Shown: positions 35,101 to 46,275, counted from the first letter of the stretch. The stretch: 64,000 nucleotides of DNA from Omphiscola glabra (GCA_964017045.1 OZ024801.1:35203257-35267256); one strand, 5' to 3'. Translations and numbers: made by a program. The notes: generated by a model from the letters alone, not told the origin.

Positions 35101-38100
35101 CAAAAGCAAAACAGGAGAGTATGAACTAAAATATGATAATAGCTCAATAATTGTGGACAATGTGACATTGCTGCAAGAGATATTCACTACTATTTCACAA
35201 AGGTTAAAAACCAAGGCTATGATTGGATGAAGAGTCAATTTCTTTAACTGTAGAAATTAGAAATAAACTTTTTACTTCCTGCTCTTGAGGAACGCCCCTC
35301 CGAGGAAACTCGGGGGCGTCCACATGGGATTTGCCTTTTCGTGGCGTGGCAGACTAGTAGGAAGGTACTGTTCTTCTGAAGCAAAAAACCCCGGCCGACT
35401 GCATGACACCCAAGGCAATGGGAGTAATAACGCCGTAACATGATTACTAGTTGCCGTTGATGGATATGAGGCTTGGGTGGCGGTTAAAACCCATGCAGAT
35501 GATTTTAGCTGTGCGGTCGTAAGAAAGCCGCTCCTAGGCAACCGTTTTGTCCCAGCTTTCCGTCTCGACCGAAAGACTCCCTGGGCGGTGGGGTGTAGTA
35601 ATGCAACACCTTCTCTCCGAAGTGGAAGCAAAGCCGCCCAGACCCTCTGGGAAAGTCGGCTGCGAATGCTTTAAACGCAGTGTTTTTGGTTGACCGGGCA
35701 CGTTCCCGGCGTGCTTCTGCATGGTCTGGCGGCAAGGGACCCGGCGTCGGCTTGTGTGGGGGTGTGTGTGCTGGGGGAGGGCATTGAGAGCTCGAACTCG
35801 ACGGCCCACCAACACCATTTTCCCTTGTGACTTACTGAAAAAAATTATTAAATGAAATGTGCTGGGGGAGGGCATTGAGAGCTCGAACTCGACGGCCCAC
35901 CAACACCATTTTCCCTTGTGACTTACTGAAAAAAATTATTAAATGATACAAGTAAGTGAAGCCTGGTGTAGTGATTGGCAACCCACTGATCCAGAGCTAC
36001 ATGTGGCTCATTGAAGAAATGCAGCTCCCAAAATAATAAAGTATTAAAATTTTGTTTTAAGTCAATACATTTAAAAAGACTTGCTGATCAGTTGATTTTA
36101 TAATTTAAACAAAACTGCCTGCTGGAGATACTTGATGTACTTTTCAAGAAAAACAGGTAGTGTAGTAAAATTTAGCTTTCACCCTGTGATAATGCCACTG
36201 TTGATTTGTTTTTCTACAAATACCTTAAAAACTATAAAATATCACCCGATGTTATCAGGATAATAATGGCAGGCACTTTGCTATAATTTCTACCCGCTAT
36301 TGCTAAAACTCCAAAAAATTACTTATTTTGAAAAGGAGTATCCATGTAATGGTTTTTATATTTCTAACATCATTAAGAGTGTAAAGAAGTATTTTCCTAC
36401 TATACATTAGGCACGTTCCCTACCCCTCTTCTTGCCCCTGAACTAAATTTTTGTTCTCTCTAAATTTAAACTTAAAATACTAAATCTAAATGATCACTAA
36501 TTAAAAAATTATTGTTTATTGAAATCAAACTCTGGATACCGCGTGTTCGCCTTGAGACCTACGGAAGGCGCACTTTCGCTTTGGCTGGCCCAAGAATCTG
36601 GAACGCCTTTCCTGTTGCTCTCAGAAACAGCCAGACATTGCAGTCTTTCAAAACACATCTCTTTTTTCATATCTGCTGGGGTGATGTAGTCTACCTCCTT
36701 TTTTCCAGCATGCTCATGTTCCTCGATGTATGTTGGCTTGTATTGTCCATTGGCTTGTATGTAGATTTTGTACCGTTGCGTTTTGTATTTTAATGTGGAA
36801 AAATATAAATTGTCATATATGGTTGACTTTGTACCGCTTTTCGAGCCGTAATTAGGGATGAAGCGTGTTTTAGAAATGAACTTTATTATTATTATTATTC
36901 AAAATAGTTGTTGAAGTTATGGATTTACCATGGGATCAAAGTTTAAATGGGTCACTTTTATTTTATGTCTTTCCATTTATCAAAAGAGTAAATAAGGGGG
37001 GAGATTTGCGCTATTTTTCTGGCAACCTTTCATGGCTTGGATCTTTTTTGATTATTGGAAATAGAAATAATACAAGGCTTTAAGATTGCTGTTAAATTAT
37101 TGGCAAAATAATTCATTTTTCACTACTTTAGTACTGATGTTAAACAATGCTCCCAATTAAACAATTTGTCCAGACTTATTATGCATTTTTGGTAGTCGGT
37201 GCATGTAGTTTTTTGATAAAATGCATATTTGCTCTGAACATTTCAATTTCAACAAAAATTGAAAATGAATTTAAACAAAACAGTATGTCCTTTGTAAAAT
37301 TTTAAGGGAATAATACCAAAAAAGGTTCTATCAATTGATATAACACCCAGTCACTAAAATGCATGCACTCATAAATGGATTAGAAATTTGTTCCATTTAT
37401 CTGTGAGTGAAAACAAAACCTTAAAAATGTGACATTTGTGCCCAGTGACTACAAACATCGCAGATGGTTGGGATTTTCGCAAAGTACTTACCAATGCTTA
37501 TTACATTACAGCAGTTAATCCCTTGTAACTCTTTCATTTCAAAATCTGCACCTATAGCTTATAGTAAAAAAGCCCTGATCCCCCATCCAACCTCAATTTT
37601 AACATTTCTTATATTATACCAGACCTGTTTACTCTTTACGAATTTGGCATACAATGTAGGATTTTGAGGTGTATACATTATATATACTGTATATTTACTT
37701 TTTACTATTCAAGATAATGTATTGAATGATTTTGTGATGATATTGTACGATTTTAAGAGTTTGAGGGTAAACAGGTCTATTATACTGTAATGATACTTTG
37801 GAAGAGAGAAATGACTGTTTTATTTATGTGACTGTTGTAATAGCCATCACAACCACACAGAGTTGATCGTTGAGCTACAAGATTTATTTGCAGACTTAAA
37901 TTTCCAAGTAATAAATGGTGCTGATAAAGTGCTGGACACAGTATAGAAAAATGAGGAAAAAGAAAGCATCCAGATCTGATAAATCAAAATCATTTCCTGT
38001 GCACCATTCCAAAAATTACATATTTTTATAAATATGTTAAGGAACTTTGAAAACTAAAGAAGTGGCATATATTGTACTCAAAAATATTGAAGGCTTGAAT

Positions 38101-41100
38101 TTATCTGAGGCAATTTTTGTAATACATTATATTGATTATATCTTATTTTACAAATGCTATTTCCACTGTTTCCCATATCCTATTCCTATAGGCTTGGCTC
38201 ATTCCTAAGCTTTTTGTTACAAGGTTGTTGTTCCTTAACCTCTGGTATTTTCCCCATCAGAGGTGTGTGGCTTGCTGTAATTTATCAGGTTTAGGAGTGA
38301 ATGATTGAGTATTGATTTTCTGATTGGGGCTGATCATTGAATTGTCTTGAGTGGGTGAGGCAGGCTGTGGTTAGCCTTAGTGAGTCTGATTGGCCAGGCG
38401 AACTAGTCTGGACATAATATTATGGTCTGGTGACTGCCATCTAGTTTCACATGATCTTTTCTCTCACATTCACTGGTGATATTCTTCTTTGAGGTCAGAT
38501 ATATCATTATATATGATCTTTCCTTCTATATTTACTTATGCTTCTGTGCTAAATTTGTGACCTAGTTGTGGCTACATTTTATAGTATTTATAATTAAAGT
38601 CATGTAAGTAACATGGACAGATATAGGAACAAATAATGAGATACATTAAAAAAATTAAAAGGTAAAACTTAGAACTGATATTTATCAGTAGCAAATTAAA
38701 TAATTAAGATTATAGCTTTATTATGAAAGGCTTAAAAGTTAATCGTGACATCACTTGTGTATTTATAGCATTTTTATATCCATTTATTTACACTTGAAGT
38801 TCCTAAAAAAGTACAATAAATAACTATTTTAGACTAAGAGTACAACATTAATAATCTTTGTGCCGAACTAATGTTTACATGTTGTATTCTTGTCTGAAAT
38901 TCAATGCAATCCTTTATTCTCCCATACAGCCTTGTAAAACAAGAAAATTACCAGTGCCAAAAGTGTCTCCAGAAAGGACATTTCACCTATCAGTGTACAG
39001 GCAAGAGGAAATATGTGGAGCGGGACTCAAGGACAAGGCTCCTAAACAAACGCATGAAGATGGAGGATGAGAAAGCAAAGATGGAAGTGCTGTAAGTTGT
39101 GTCAGAGTGAACATAAGTTTAGGATTTTCATTTTCCTTGTCTGTACTGTTTGGTCCCATATTACAGCCAATATATAAAGACAATCTAATGCATTGTATTG
39201 AATTTATGAAAAAATTAAGACTGATATCATTGCCCCCAACCCTTCCACATTTTTGGGGTAAGTGATTGTTTTTAGAAAATTGTATTCCATTTCTTGGGGC
39301 AAAAAAATTAAATGATCTATCATTCTTGTGCAAATCAGTACTCTAATAATAATATAACATTGTCGTCTGCTTCTGGTATAAATTGGGAACATTTTAATGT
39401 AGTGAAATGTTTTGTTTGCTGACAAGTAGTCTCATTTGTTTAAATGGTGAAGGTCGTTTGTGGTAAATGACATCCCTGTTATTATTATTCAATATTATCA
39501 GATGTCTGTCCAGCCAAAAGAAAGTGGAGTCATAAAGTCATTTAAAGTGAACAGTTTTTTGAAGGTGCTATGGCTAGTATATTTTCTTGTACTAATGAAA
39601 AGCTAAATCTTTTTATATCAAAATATCTGGGACCATTCAAGTTGACAAGGTTATTAATTTGTTTTAATCCCTCTTTTTAATGTATGTACTTATACTTATT
39701 GCCTACCTAAAATGGATCAAACCAGATAAAACTCCATTGTACAGACAACCAATTGAAATAGTAACACATCACCTTTTACACCGCCCTGCACATCAGGGTT
39801 TATGCCTAAACCATCTACCAAAAATATCAGACTACACCAACACCCTCTAAGTTGCAGAGAGTGTGCTAATTCTTCACCATGGCCTTTAGCATGACCAAAT
39901 GGTGCTGGATCTGAATGATGATTATAATGATGATGTATTTATGTAGATTTAGATTGTATCGGGTATTTGATTTTTCCTTTTTTTCCCCAGAGCTAAGTCC
40001 ACATCAGTTACACAGAAAAAGCACACAAAAGATAAAAAGAAGCGCAAGAAAAGGTTAGCCATGTTATGTGTGAATTATTGTATGTTTGACCTCAATCATC
40101 GTGTGAGGCAAGCAGACTTATAGAGGTGTTCTCTAAATCGGTCTCCAAGGCGACGACCTGTCTCTCCTACGTATAATTTACCAATATAATTTTTTTTTTA
40201 CTAAAAAGTGTGGTAAATTATACGTAAGAGACCGATTTAGAGAACACCTATAATATAAATAAACAGGCTCTCTGTCCGGTCACCAAACATTTCAATAGCA
40301 ACAACCATGATGGCATTTTGGACATCGCAGTTACTGGTATACTGTATACTAGTAACACAACGGATAGGATCCATATGGAGAATAAATTAATATCAAGATT
40401 TGGCACGTTAACTCCATACGGGATAAACCAAATCCACAATTTTACGTAACTGCGATGTCTTTTTTCCTGATTGGGCTTTTACATTTTACTTCAAGTCACT
40501 TCCTTTTCATTCTTCTTTTTTCTTTACCTTGTGTACAGGTTTTCTATTTTTTAGGTAGGATTTATCTCTCTCTATATATATTATGTAAATTTTATTAATA
40601 CCTATTTGTATGTCTTGTACTGATGAAGGCAAGTGCCGAAACGTTTAATTATTTGTAATGTAAAATTATTATTAAAGCTCAATATATATTGTTATATCGA
40701 CACAGATTGTTTGTGTCTATTTAATCTATTTTAAAGCTTTATCGCAGTCCAACACTTTTATAATTAGACTTTTCAAAACAATTTTTGTTGCAAATATTTC
40801 ATTATACTTTTCTTATTGCATTCTTCTTGCTGTTTCCTTGAATGATATCTTCAATTAAATCTGATAACTTCACTTGCACTAAATATGTAAAATAATAGAT
40901 TATTGCTTATTTTATCAAACTCTGCAGAATTTTTTTCCCAAAGCTAACCTCTAGCATTTTTTCATCTAATCCTCAGCTCGGATGGAGATTCTAGTTCAAC
41001 TTCTGGTAGCTCAGATTCTAGTGAGGACAGCTCAAGTGACAGCTCAGATGACTCCAGCTCAAATTCAGATGATTCTACATCCTCATCATCATCAGAATCA

Positions 41101-41208
41101 TCCTCATCATCTGCTGGCTCTACATCAGACTCCTCATCAGACTCTGAACCAAGTGAAGGAGGAGACAATGAAAAAAATATAGCTTCTGGCAAGAAAAAGA
41201 AAAAATGA
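32084..41208 (+). CDS. ZCCHC10: ZCCHC10-like zinc knuckle protein, four coding exons
   Basis: Joined exons 32084-32133, 38930-39091, 39991-40053 and 40977-41208 give 168 codons plus stop, and every intron has GT-AG ends with matching phase. Residues 26-39 form a CCHC zinc knuckle (C-x2-C-x4-H-x4-C: CQKCLQKGHFTYQC), followed by TGKRKYVERDSR, which is the ZCCHC10 signature. Residues about 52-91 are a charged, Lys-rich helix-like region. Residues 92-155 are a Ser/Asp/Glu-rich low-complexity tract and the chain ends in GKKKKK. Length and order fit the animal family, a small, probably nuclear nucleic-acid-binding protein whose role is poorly known. The introns (6.8, 0.9 and 0.9 kb) hold retroelement remnants. 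The first exon is the least certain part. This is the only convincing host gene in the window. Confidence 0.82.
32581..32665 (+). repeat. Degenerate telomere-like CCTAAA/CCCTAA tract
   Basis: A run of imperfect CCTAAACC / CCCTAA-type units (about 8 variants), followed by CTGGGTTTTGACCC and GGAACCAGGG. It may be an interstitial telomere-like patch or the end of a dispersed repeat. It lies in intron 1 of the proposed gene. Confidence 0.55.
32666..35225. other. AT-rich intron 1 DNA, no gene
   Basis: Holds a hAT-like end (CAGTGTTACCCAACCTTTTT at 32801-32820) without a visible partner, A-rich runs at 33340-33390 and a poly-C tract at 34141-34166. No coding signal seen. Confidence 0.5.
34141..34166. 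repeat. Poly-C homopolymer
   Basis: An uninterrupted run of about 26 C. Likely length-polymorphic. Confidence 0.9.
35270..35855 (+). mobile_element. Probable LINE 5' region or other GC-richer dispersed repeat
   Basis: A sharp shift to about 55% G+C within AT-rich intron sequence, with edges at about 35270 and 35855. Open frames on both strands (e.g. 35477-35674 plus, 35272-35631 minus) have no domain I recognise. The composition and the phrase GGCCCACCAACACC recall 5' regions of mollusc non-LTR elements, from memory only. Confidence 0.35.
35765..35946 (+). repeat. Exact 91 bp tandem duplication
   Basis: 35765-35855 is repeated without visible change at 35856-35946 (both run from TGCTGGGGGAGGGC to ATTATTAAATGA). 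Recent duplication or assembly artefact. Confidence 0.9.
35970..36050 (+). mobile_element. hAT-like terminal fragment
   Basis: AGTGATTGGCAACCCACTG followed by GAGCTACATGTGGCTC resembles the CAGTGGTTGGCAACC ends of animal hAT elements. No matching opposite end was found nearby, so only a fragment is claimed. Confidence 0.35.
36526..36900 (+). mobile_element. LINE (L2/CR1-like) 3' end in intron 1
   Basis: The frame 36512-36793 contains RLETYGRRTFALAGPRIWNA and LPxLRNSQTLQSFKTHLF-like sequence, the standard C-terminus of L2/CR1 ORF2. It is followed by a short 3' UTR (ACTTTGTACCGCTTTTCGAG) and an (ATT)n tail at 36883-36899. A different family from the copies at 51.7 and 58 kb. 5' truncated. Confidence 0.82.
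36901..38929. other. Intron 1 DNA without recognised element
   Basis: AT-rich, no coding signal. Ends in a pyrimidine-rich acceptor (CTTTATTCTCCCATACAG) before exon 2. Confidence 0.6.
38930..39091 (+). CDS. ZCCHC10: ZCCHC10 exon 2 (zinc knuckle)
   Basis: Acceptor CCCATACAG and donor CT|GTAAGT bracket 162 bp. It encodes LVKQENYQCQKCLQKGHF, then TYQCTGKRKYVERDSRTR and a Lys/Glu/Met-rich run ending ...KMEV(L). All four zinc ligands (Cys, Cys, His, Cys) are present. Upstream bases read open to an in-frame Met at 38904, but the acceptor marks the true exon edge. Confidence 0.93.
39991..40053 (+). CDS. ZCCHC10: ZCCHC10 exon 3 (basic linker)
   Basis: Polypyrimidine tract and acceptor TTTTCCCCAG, then AKSTSVTQKKHTKDKKKRKK, then donor AG|GTTAGC. 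The 63 bp keep phase between exons 2 and 4. Lys-rich, nuclear-localisation-like. Confidence 0.88.
40123..40249. repeat. Inverted repeat made of two GIY-YIG fragments
   Basis: 40123-40182 is the reverse complement of 40211-40249 except that the right arm lacks 21 bp. The left arm, read on the minus strand, encodes KLYVGETGRRLGDRFREHL. The right arm, plus strand, reads KLYVRDRFREHL. The 21 bp loss lies between GGAGA-type direct repeats. Confidence 0.88.
40211..40733 (+). mobile_element. Penelope-like element 3' end (GIY-YIG endonuclease C-terminus and 3' UTR)
   Basis: After KLYV...RDRFREHL there is a small frameshift. The frame then gives NINKQALCPVTKHFNSNNHD, DIAVTGI, HMENKLISRFGTLTPYGINQ and a stop at 40447-40449. 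The REHL / TKHFN...H / EN-LI-xFGTLxPxGxN pattern is that of the GIY-YIG endonuclease at the C-terminus of Penelope-like retroelements. The 3' UTR runs to about 40733 and contains a hammerhead-like core. It lies in intron 3 in sense orientation. 5' truncated and dead: it has lost the GETGRRL part of the active site, though the adjacent inverted piece keeps it. Confidence 0.82.
40617..40645 (+). ncRNA. Hammerhead-ribozyme-like core in PLE 3' UTR
   Basis: CTGATGA (40620-40626) is followed by a GGC-AAGT-GCC hairpin and GAAAC (40638-40642), the two conserved boxes and stem II of a hammerhead. Penelope-like elements are known to carry hammerhead motifs. I cannot find a convincing stem III/I and cleavage triplet, and one extra A precedes stem II, so activity is doubtful. 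Confidence 0.35.
40977..41208 (+). CDS. ZCCHC10: ZCCHC10 exon 4 (Ser/Asp-rich tail, stop)
   Basis: The acceptor TAATCCTCAG completes a Ser codon (AG+C) and is followed by SDGDSSSTSGSSDSSEDSSS. About 45 further Ser/Asp/Glu-rich residues precede EGGDNEKNIASGKKKKK and TGA at 41206. The acidic Ser tract ending in a Lys block is characteristic of the family C-terminus. Confidence 0.92.
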
Positions 41209-41744
41209 TAAAAATGGTGTTGAAGGTATTAAAAATTGGGACTTGGAGAGAAATTGATAATTCTACAAAATAACAAGAATTCTTGAGAAATCTGATTAGT
41301 AAAATGGTATCATTAAATTTGGTGAATTATTAATTTCTCAAAGGAGACACAAGACTTGATCATAATCCTTGTGGATTGTGCTTTGGCTATAGTTTGAAAA
41401 ATAGTGTTTTCAATTTGAAAATACAAGTATCCTGAATTATAGAGACATAATGTAGTTGGACTAGATGCTACATACATTTAAAGAGTAATTTTAATGTAGT
41501 GAAAGAATTAGTTTCAAGCAAAAAATCTTAAATGAATTTAAATTTATTTGTTATTTTATCTAAATTTAATTAAAATCTGTACAGTAGGTTTTTAAATATT
41601 TATAGCTATGTCAAACAATTGGTAATTTTTGTTTGCATATTTAAAAAAAATTTTTTTCAAATGTACAGCATTTTATTAACTAACCAGCATTTTTTTTAAA
41701 GGCAATAGTTTAAATTTTAAAATACTGGCTGTGTAATACAAAGC

Positions 41745-41750
41745 AATAAA
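41745..41750 (+). terminator. ZCCHC10: Candidate polyadenylation signal of ZCCHC10
   Basis: AATAAA lies 537 bp after the stop codon and about 45 bp before the hAT insertion. Earlier weaker ATTAAA variants occur at about 41311 and 41567. The choice is inferred from position. Confidence 0.4.
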
Positions 41751-41794
41751 ATATATTGAGTTATAACAAATTCCAAACTTGCAGTGCTCTAGGT

Positions 41795-42782
41795 CAGGGG
41801 TCTCCAAACATTTCAGCCTGAGGGCCACATTAACTATCAAACAGCAGTTTGGGGGCCGACTACACAAATAAAAAATAATCAAAACATGGATGTTATTTTT
41901 AATAATTTATTTAATATTATTTTATTCAGTTATTATTTAATAAAACATTGATACACTACACATGAACACCTGTATTAGTGGGAATAGTGAAATTGACCTA
42001 AATATTGTGTGCAAATATATCCACTTATGGTAGATAGATTGTTGCTTTTAATTTTTCCTCTTCAGAATATTTGAAAAATTCTTACTAAACTAACGACATT
42101 CCCAATATTTGAAACACAATGTGGGTAATTACGCAAAGGAAATTATCACTAAAATAATAAAAGAGAGTGCAACATGTTTCGCAACCAGACGCTGACACCA
42201 ACACCACCTCATCGCAGCAGTCAACCGCAACTGGCAAACTGTGATCAAAATAATCAAGTCTTGAACAAGCAGCAAACCATTTAAAAATTCCACCACTAGA
42301 TGGCGTTATATCATCTCATTGACTGTGAACTGTGCCACTAGATGGCGTTTTTTCATCTCATTGACTGTGAACTGTGCCACTAGATGGCGTTATATCATCT
42401 CATAGACTGTGAACTGTGCCACTAGATGGTGTTATATCATCTCATTAACTGTGAACTGTGCCACTAGATGGCGTTATATCATCTCATTGACTGTGAACTG
42501 TGCCACTAGATGGCGTTATATCATCTCATTGACTGAACTATGCCACTAGATGGCGTTATATCATCTCATTAACTGTGAACTGTGCCACTAGATGGCGTTA
42601 TATCATCTCATTGACTGTGAACTGCGCGCCTCTATATTATTTAGGTAAAAACATAAAGTCCACGTAAGCCGCGGATGATCTTGGCAGGATACACGTAAAT
42701 TTCCGTAATTTTTTTCAGTAGACAAAAAAGTCTCCACGGACCGTATGAGAAGGCCTCTGGGGCCGTAGTTTGGAGACCCCTG
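41795..42782. mobile_element. Non-autonomous hAT element, 988 bp, with 8 bp target duplication
   Basis: Perfect 15 bp inverted ends (CAGGGGTCTCCAAAC / GTTTGGAGACCCCTG) are flanked on both sides by CTCTAGGT (41787-41794 and 42783-42790). No transposase is encoded. The interior carries an eight-copy 42 bp minisatellite. It inserted just downstream of ZCCHC10. Confidence 0.95.
42290..42625 (+). repeat. 42 bp minisatellite, 8 copies, inside hAT element
   Basis: Unit core CCACTAGATGGCGTTATATC followed by ATCTCATTGACTGTGAACTG. Copies differ by one or two bases; one has TTTTTT for TATATC context and one lacks 4 bp. Confidence 0.93.
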
Positions 42783-42790
42783 CTCTAGGT

Positions 42791-44283
42791 TATCTGCCGA
42801 ATGGACCATGTTTGTTTAAAAACAAAGTCTTCTAATGCCAAAAATGTGAAATTTGAATGTTGCAATCTTGACTGCTGGGGATATTTTGTGGATGTGTTTA
42901 TGATTATGTCAATTATGTTATACAAGATGACTTGTTAAATGTTACTTGTGTAACATAAATACACATCTCAGATGACTATTTTAAATTCATACAGTTTAAG
43001 AGACTTATCATTCATTAACTCATTCCTGATGGCAGTTCTACTTCCATTCTTAATTTATATTCCTGAGAAAGGGAAGTAATGTCATGTTGCAATTGATATA
43101 CATTTGTAGAATAGCAAACAAATAATGAGCCATGACCAAAATATTGATTTTTGTCACCTCATTTGAATACATGGTAGACAAAGACGCACTTTACAACATA
43201 GATTCAAAGTTAAACAAAATAAAAGCTTCATGTCTTTAAATTGAAATCATACAGAATCACGCCATCACTGGACGTCTTGAGGGATGCAAAATTTCATTCC
43301 TATTTTAAATTATAAATGGTAAAGGTGTGTCACTATGTGCCGGGATGCATTTTGAAGCATCTGTTTGAACCCTGAGTGATGCAATCAGCAGCAATCATCC
43401 GGAATGAATTAATGTCATACCAGTCTGATAAATTCATCAATTTTTAGAGAGTATCATAAATGTATTTTATTTGATATTTTTTTTTAAAAAAATCATCGTC
43501 CTGTATATTTTAAGTAATTTATTTTAAAACACATCAGTTTTAGATAGCTTTAATCATACCTAAGTATTCTTTTTTAGCCTATTATTGTATACTTAAAACC
43601 ATAAGCTTGGAATTTTTATCAAATGCTTAGATCTGTGTTGATCGGTTCTCAGCAAATTTACACAAACAATTTTAGAAAAAAGGGCAAACTCTCCCCTGGT
43701 TTAGACACTGATTTTCAGAGAACTCCCAATAGGAACACAGTACCATGTAAAAAGTGGTGATGAAATCTCTCTCTCTATTTCACATTGTGGTGTAAACTTT
43801 ATCATCCTGATATGAGGTGTTAGTTTTTATCATCATGATGTACAATTGAAACTTTTGTGCATGGATTATTTAATTATAAATTTAGAATACTTATTTATTC
43901 CTGATACTGATATCTAGATATATTCCTCAGAATTCCTGATACTTTACAGTAATTTTATTTTTTTATTTTTCTCATCTCCATTTGCTTCAATTTCTGCCCT
44001 TTTATGATTCTTTCAGTTACCCAACTATTGGTGTACTTTATTTTATTTGGTCAAATTTATCTTAACCTTAATTCCCCTGTAAACAATAAGTTATAAGCAT
44101 CATTGATTACGAATAATCATAAATAAAATATGTAATTTAAAAACATTGTCATTTTTAATTTGAGATGTATGCATGATGTAGTATTACTAGTAAAGACTAA
44201 GGTACAGGTGGTACACCTTATCATATCATATATATATTTTAAATATATTATTTGTGGCTTTGTTTGTTTATTTGTTTGTTTCA
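42791..44283. other. AT-rich intergenic DNA
   Basis: No gene or element recognised between the hAT insertion and the 34 bp repeat. Confidence 0.5.
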
Positions 44284-44284
44284 C

Positions 44285-44420
44285 AAAGGCTTTTACATGG
44301 ATTGATGGATCTTGACCAAAAGGCTTTTACATGGATTGATGGATCTTGACCAAAAGGCTTTTACATGGATTGATGGATCTTGACCAAAAGGCTTTTACAT
44401 GGATTGATGGATCTTGACCA
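44285..44420 (+). repeat. 34 bp tandem repeat, 4 identical copies
   Basis: Four copies with no visible differences (core GGCTTTTACATGGATTGATG). Preceded by a (TTTG)n-like stretch and followed by AACTTGGCACATTTATCC. Recent expansion within a dispersed repeat. Confidence 0.93.
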
Positions 44421-45200
44421 AACTTGGCACATTTATCCATCATTATCCAGAATCCAATACTGGGGGTTATGAACTTCAAAATTACATTTGGGGTCAGGGC
44501 CCTGAATTGTTTTTTTTCTTCTTATATGAGCTATGTAAATAAAATGACCAACAAATACTCCTACACTAATAGTACACATACACTTGATTATCCATATTCA
44601 AATACCGAAAGGGTACTGAACTCATAATATTCGTTACTTTTGGGTCGGGGGCCCATTTCATTTTCCTTCTATAAGTTTTTTAAATATCAATTGGCTAATA
44701 AAACAGTATAGGCTCTATATGAATTGATGGATACAGGCCTAGCTCGGTAGCAATACCCTTCATTGTTCGCATAGAAATATCGGTGGATTTAAAACTATTA
44801 GGCCTAATATCCAATCTAGAATTTTCCAGAAAGTTCAATAACTATACAAAGATATAGCTATGGCATTTTTAACTCCATAAATTATCTGAATGATTTTCAT
44901 AGGGCTCCTATCTCAGACAAAACTGATTCGGTACAATTATGGAATGGGGCCCCTCTTTCAACTTAAATGTACTATAGTTACAGTAGTGCATTTAACTGTA
45001 TATCTTTTTGTAATTAATTTTTTTTTAACATAGAAACGTCAATTTTACACGTTTTGATGAGAATATTAATTTCAATCTAGAATGTACCAGAAAGTTATAT
45101 ATTGTATAATGGGATCTAAAAGCTTATTGAAATGTAAGTTTAGTTCTATTTATTTCTATAATTTCATGGGGATTACCTTTGAAATTACCCTTTATAATTC
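44421..45200. other. Intergenic DNA, probably continuation of a dispersed repeat
   Basis: No coding signal. Phrases such as GGGGTCAGGGCCCTGAATTG and TTTGGGTCGGGGGCCCATTT recur at about 44490, 44640 and 44940, hinting at a diverged internal repeat. Confidence 0.4.
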
Positions 45201-45204
45201 TACC

Positions 45205-45575
45205 GGGAACAAAATGCCACTGGCAACTTGATCCCAACGAGGAACAGGATCGAAAAACAGGATCCTAAAAGGGAAGGAGTAAACTGGAATGCACCGGCAA
45301 CGCGATCCCATCGAATAACGGGATGAAATGGTGCAAACGGGATCCCATCGACGAAAAGGAGCCCACCGGAAAACGGGAACCCACCGAGATCGGAATCCGA
45401 CTGGTCTCGGGATTCCACCGGGAAATGGGATCACATGGGTATGATGATCCAACCAGGATCGGGATCACACCGGGAAAAAGGATCCCGACGGGATCGGGAA
45501 CCCACAAGAATTGGGATCCCACAGGTATCGTAATCATACTGAGATCGTGATCCAACCGGGATTAGGATCCCACCA
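45205..45575 (+). repeat. Degenerate short-period repeat (about 17 bp, GGGATCCCACCGGGA-like)
   Basis: Variants of GGGATCCCACCGGGAA recur about 20 times at roughly 16-18 bp spacing, G+C-rich in an AT-rich setting and nearly self-complementary (GGATCC centre). Several overlapping frames are open on both strands because of the periodicity. Confidence 0.85.
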
Positions 45576-46275
45576 GTAGTAGTATAGGCTCCTTTTAGGT
45601 AGGATTTTGGCGGGTCTTTCTGGCGGGTATTTCTGGCGGGCTAATTAAAGGGTGATAATCCATTAATTATTTTTTAATAAATAATTTCCCTTGTTATACA
45701 ATCGTGTTGTTGTACAATGGTTTTTATATTGATTTTTATATTGATTTTTTAAATTTAATTTTTTTATTTTATTAATTATTGTACGAGCGTGTTGTTGTAC
45801 CATTGTGTTATTTATTTTGATTAATAAATGTTTTTTATATTAATTTTTAATTAATTGATTGGCTCTCAAAATTATTATATTGACAACAAAAATAGACAAA
45901 AAAGACGTGGCGTAAAGTTTTATATAACATTCTATTTTTTCCAAGACAAGTATGTTCATTCAAATTGATACTCTTGATTTTCAAACGAAGCGTAACTGTA
46001 GCTGTCAGGTGATACGTGTGTCTGGAATGGTAATCAACGGGCCCTCACTCACAGCAAGCGGTCAAACCATGGCAAAAGGTGGCATCTTCACAGGACGATA
46101 ATTGCTTTTCAAGCTGTTTGCTAGACGAACGGTCAAGGAGGGATACCATAAACCAGGTGTTGGCCACATCTGGAAATGTAATTACCTGACCACGCACTCA
46201 GGATGTGTGCGGTCGGTGAGCGCGCAAGTCTCAGCTACGTGTGTGTGTGTGTGTGAAAGATGTATAAAGGAAAAC
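45576..46275. other. Intergenic DNA, TA-rich then GT-rich
   Basis: TGGCGGGT occurs three times at about 45607-45640 and is followed by TA-rich sequence with a repeated phrase (GTGTTGTTGTAC at 45703 and 45789). No gene. The 87-codon frame at 46102-46365 is unsupported. Confidence 0.4.

Noticed and set aside
35477..35735. Overlapping frames on both strands in the GC-rich patch as a host exon
   Set aside because: No domain and several competing frames. More like repeat 5' UTR sequence.
40962..41192. Acidic Glu/Ser-rich minus-strand frame
   Set aside because: Antisense of ZCCHC10 exon 4. The plus-strand reading has correct splice sites and phase.
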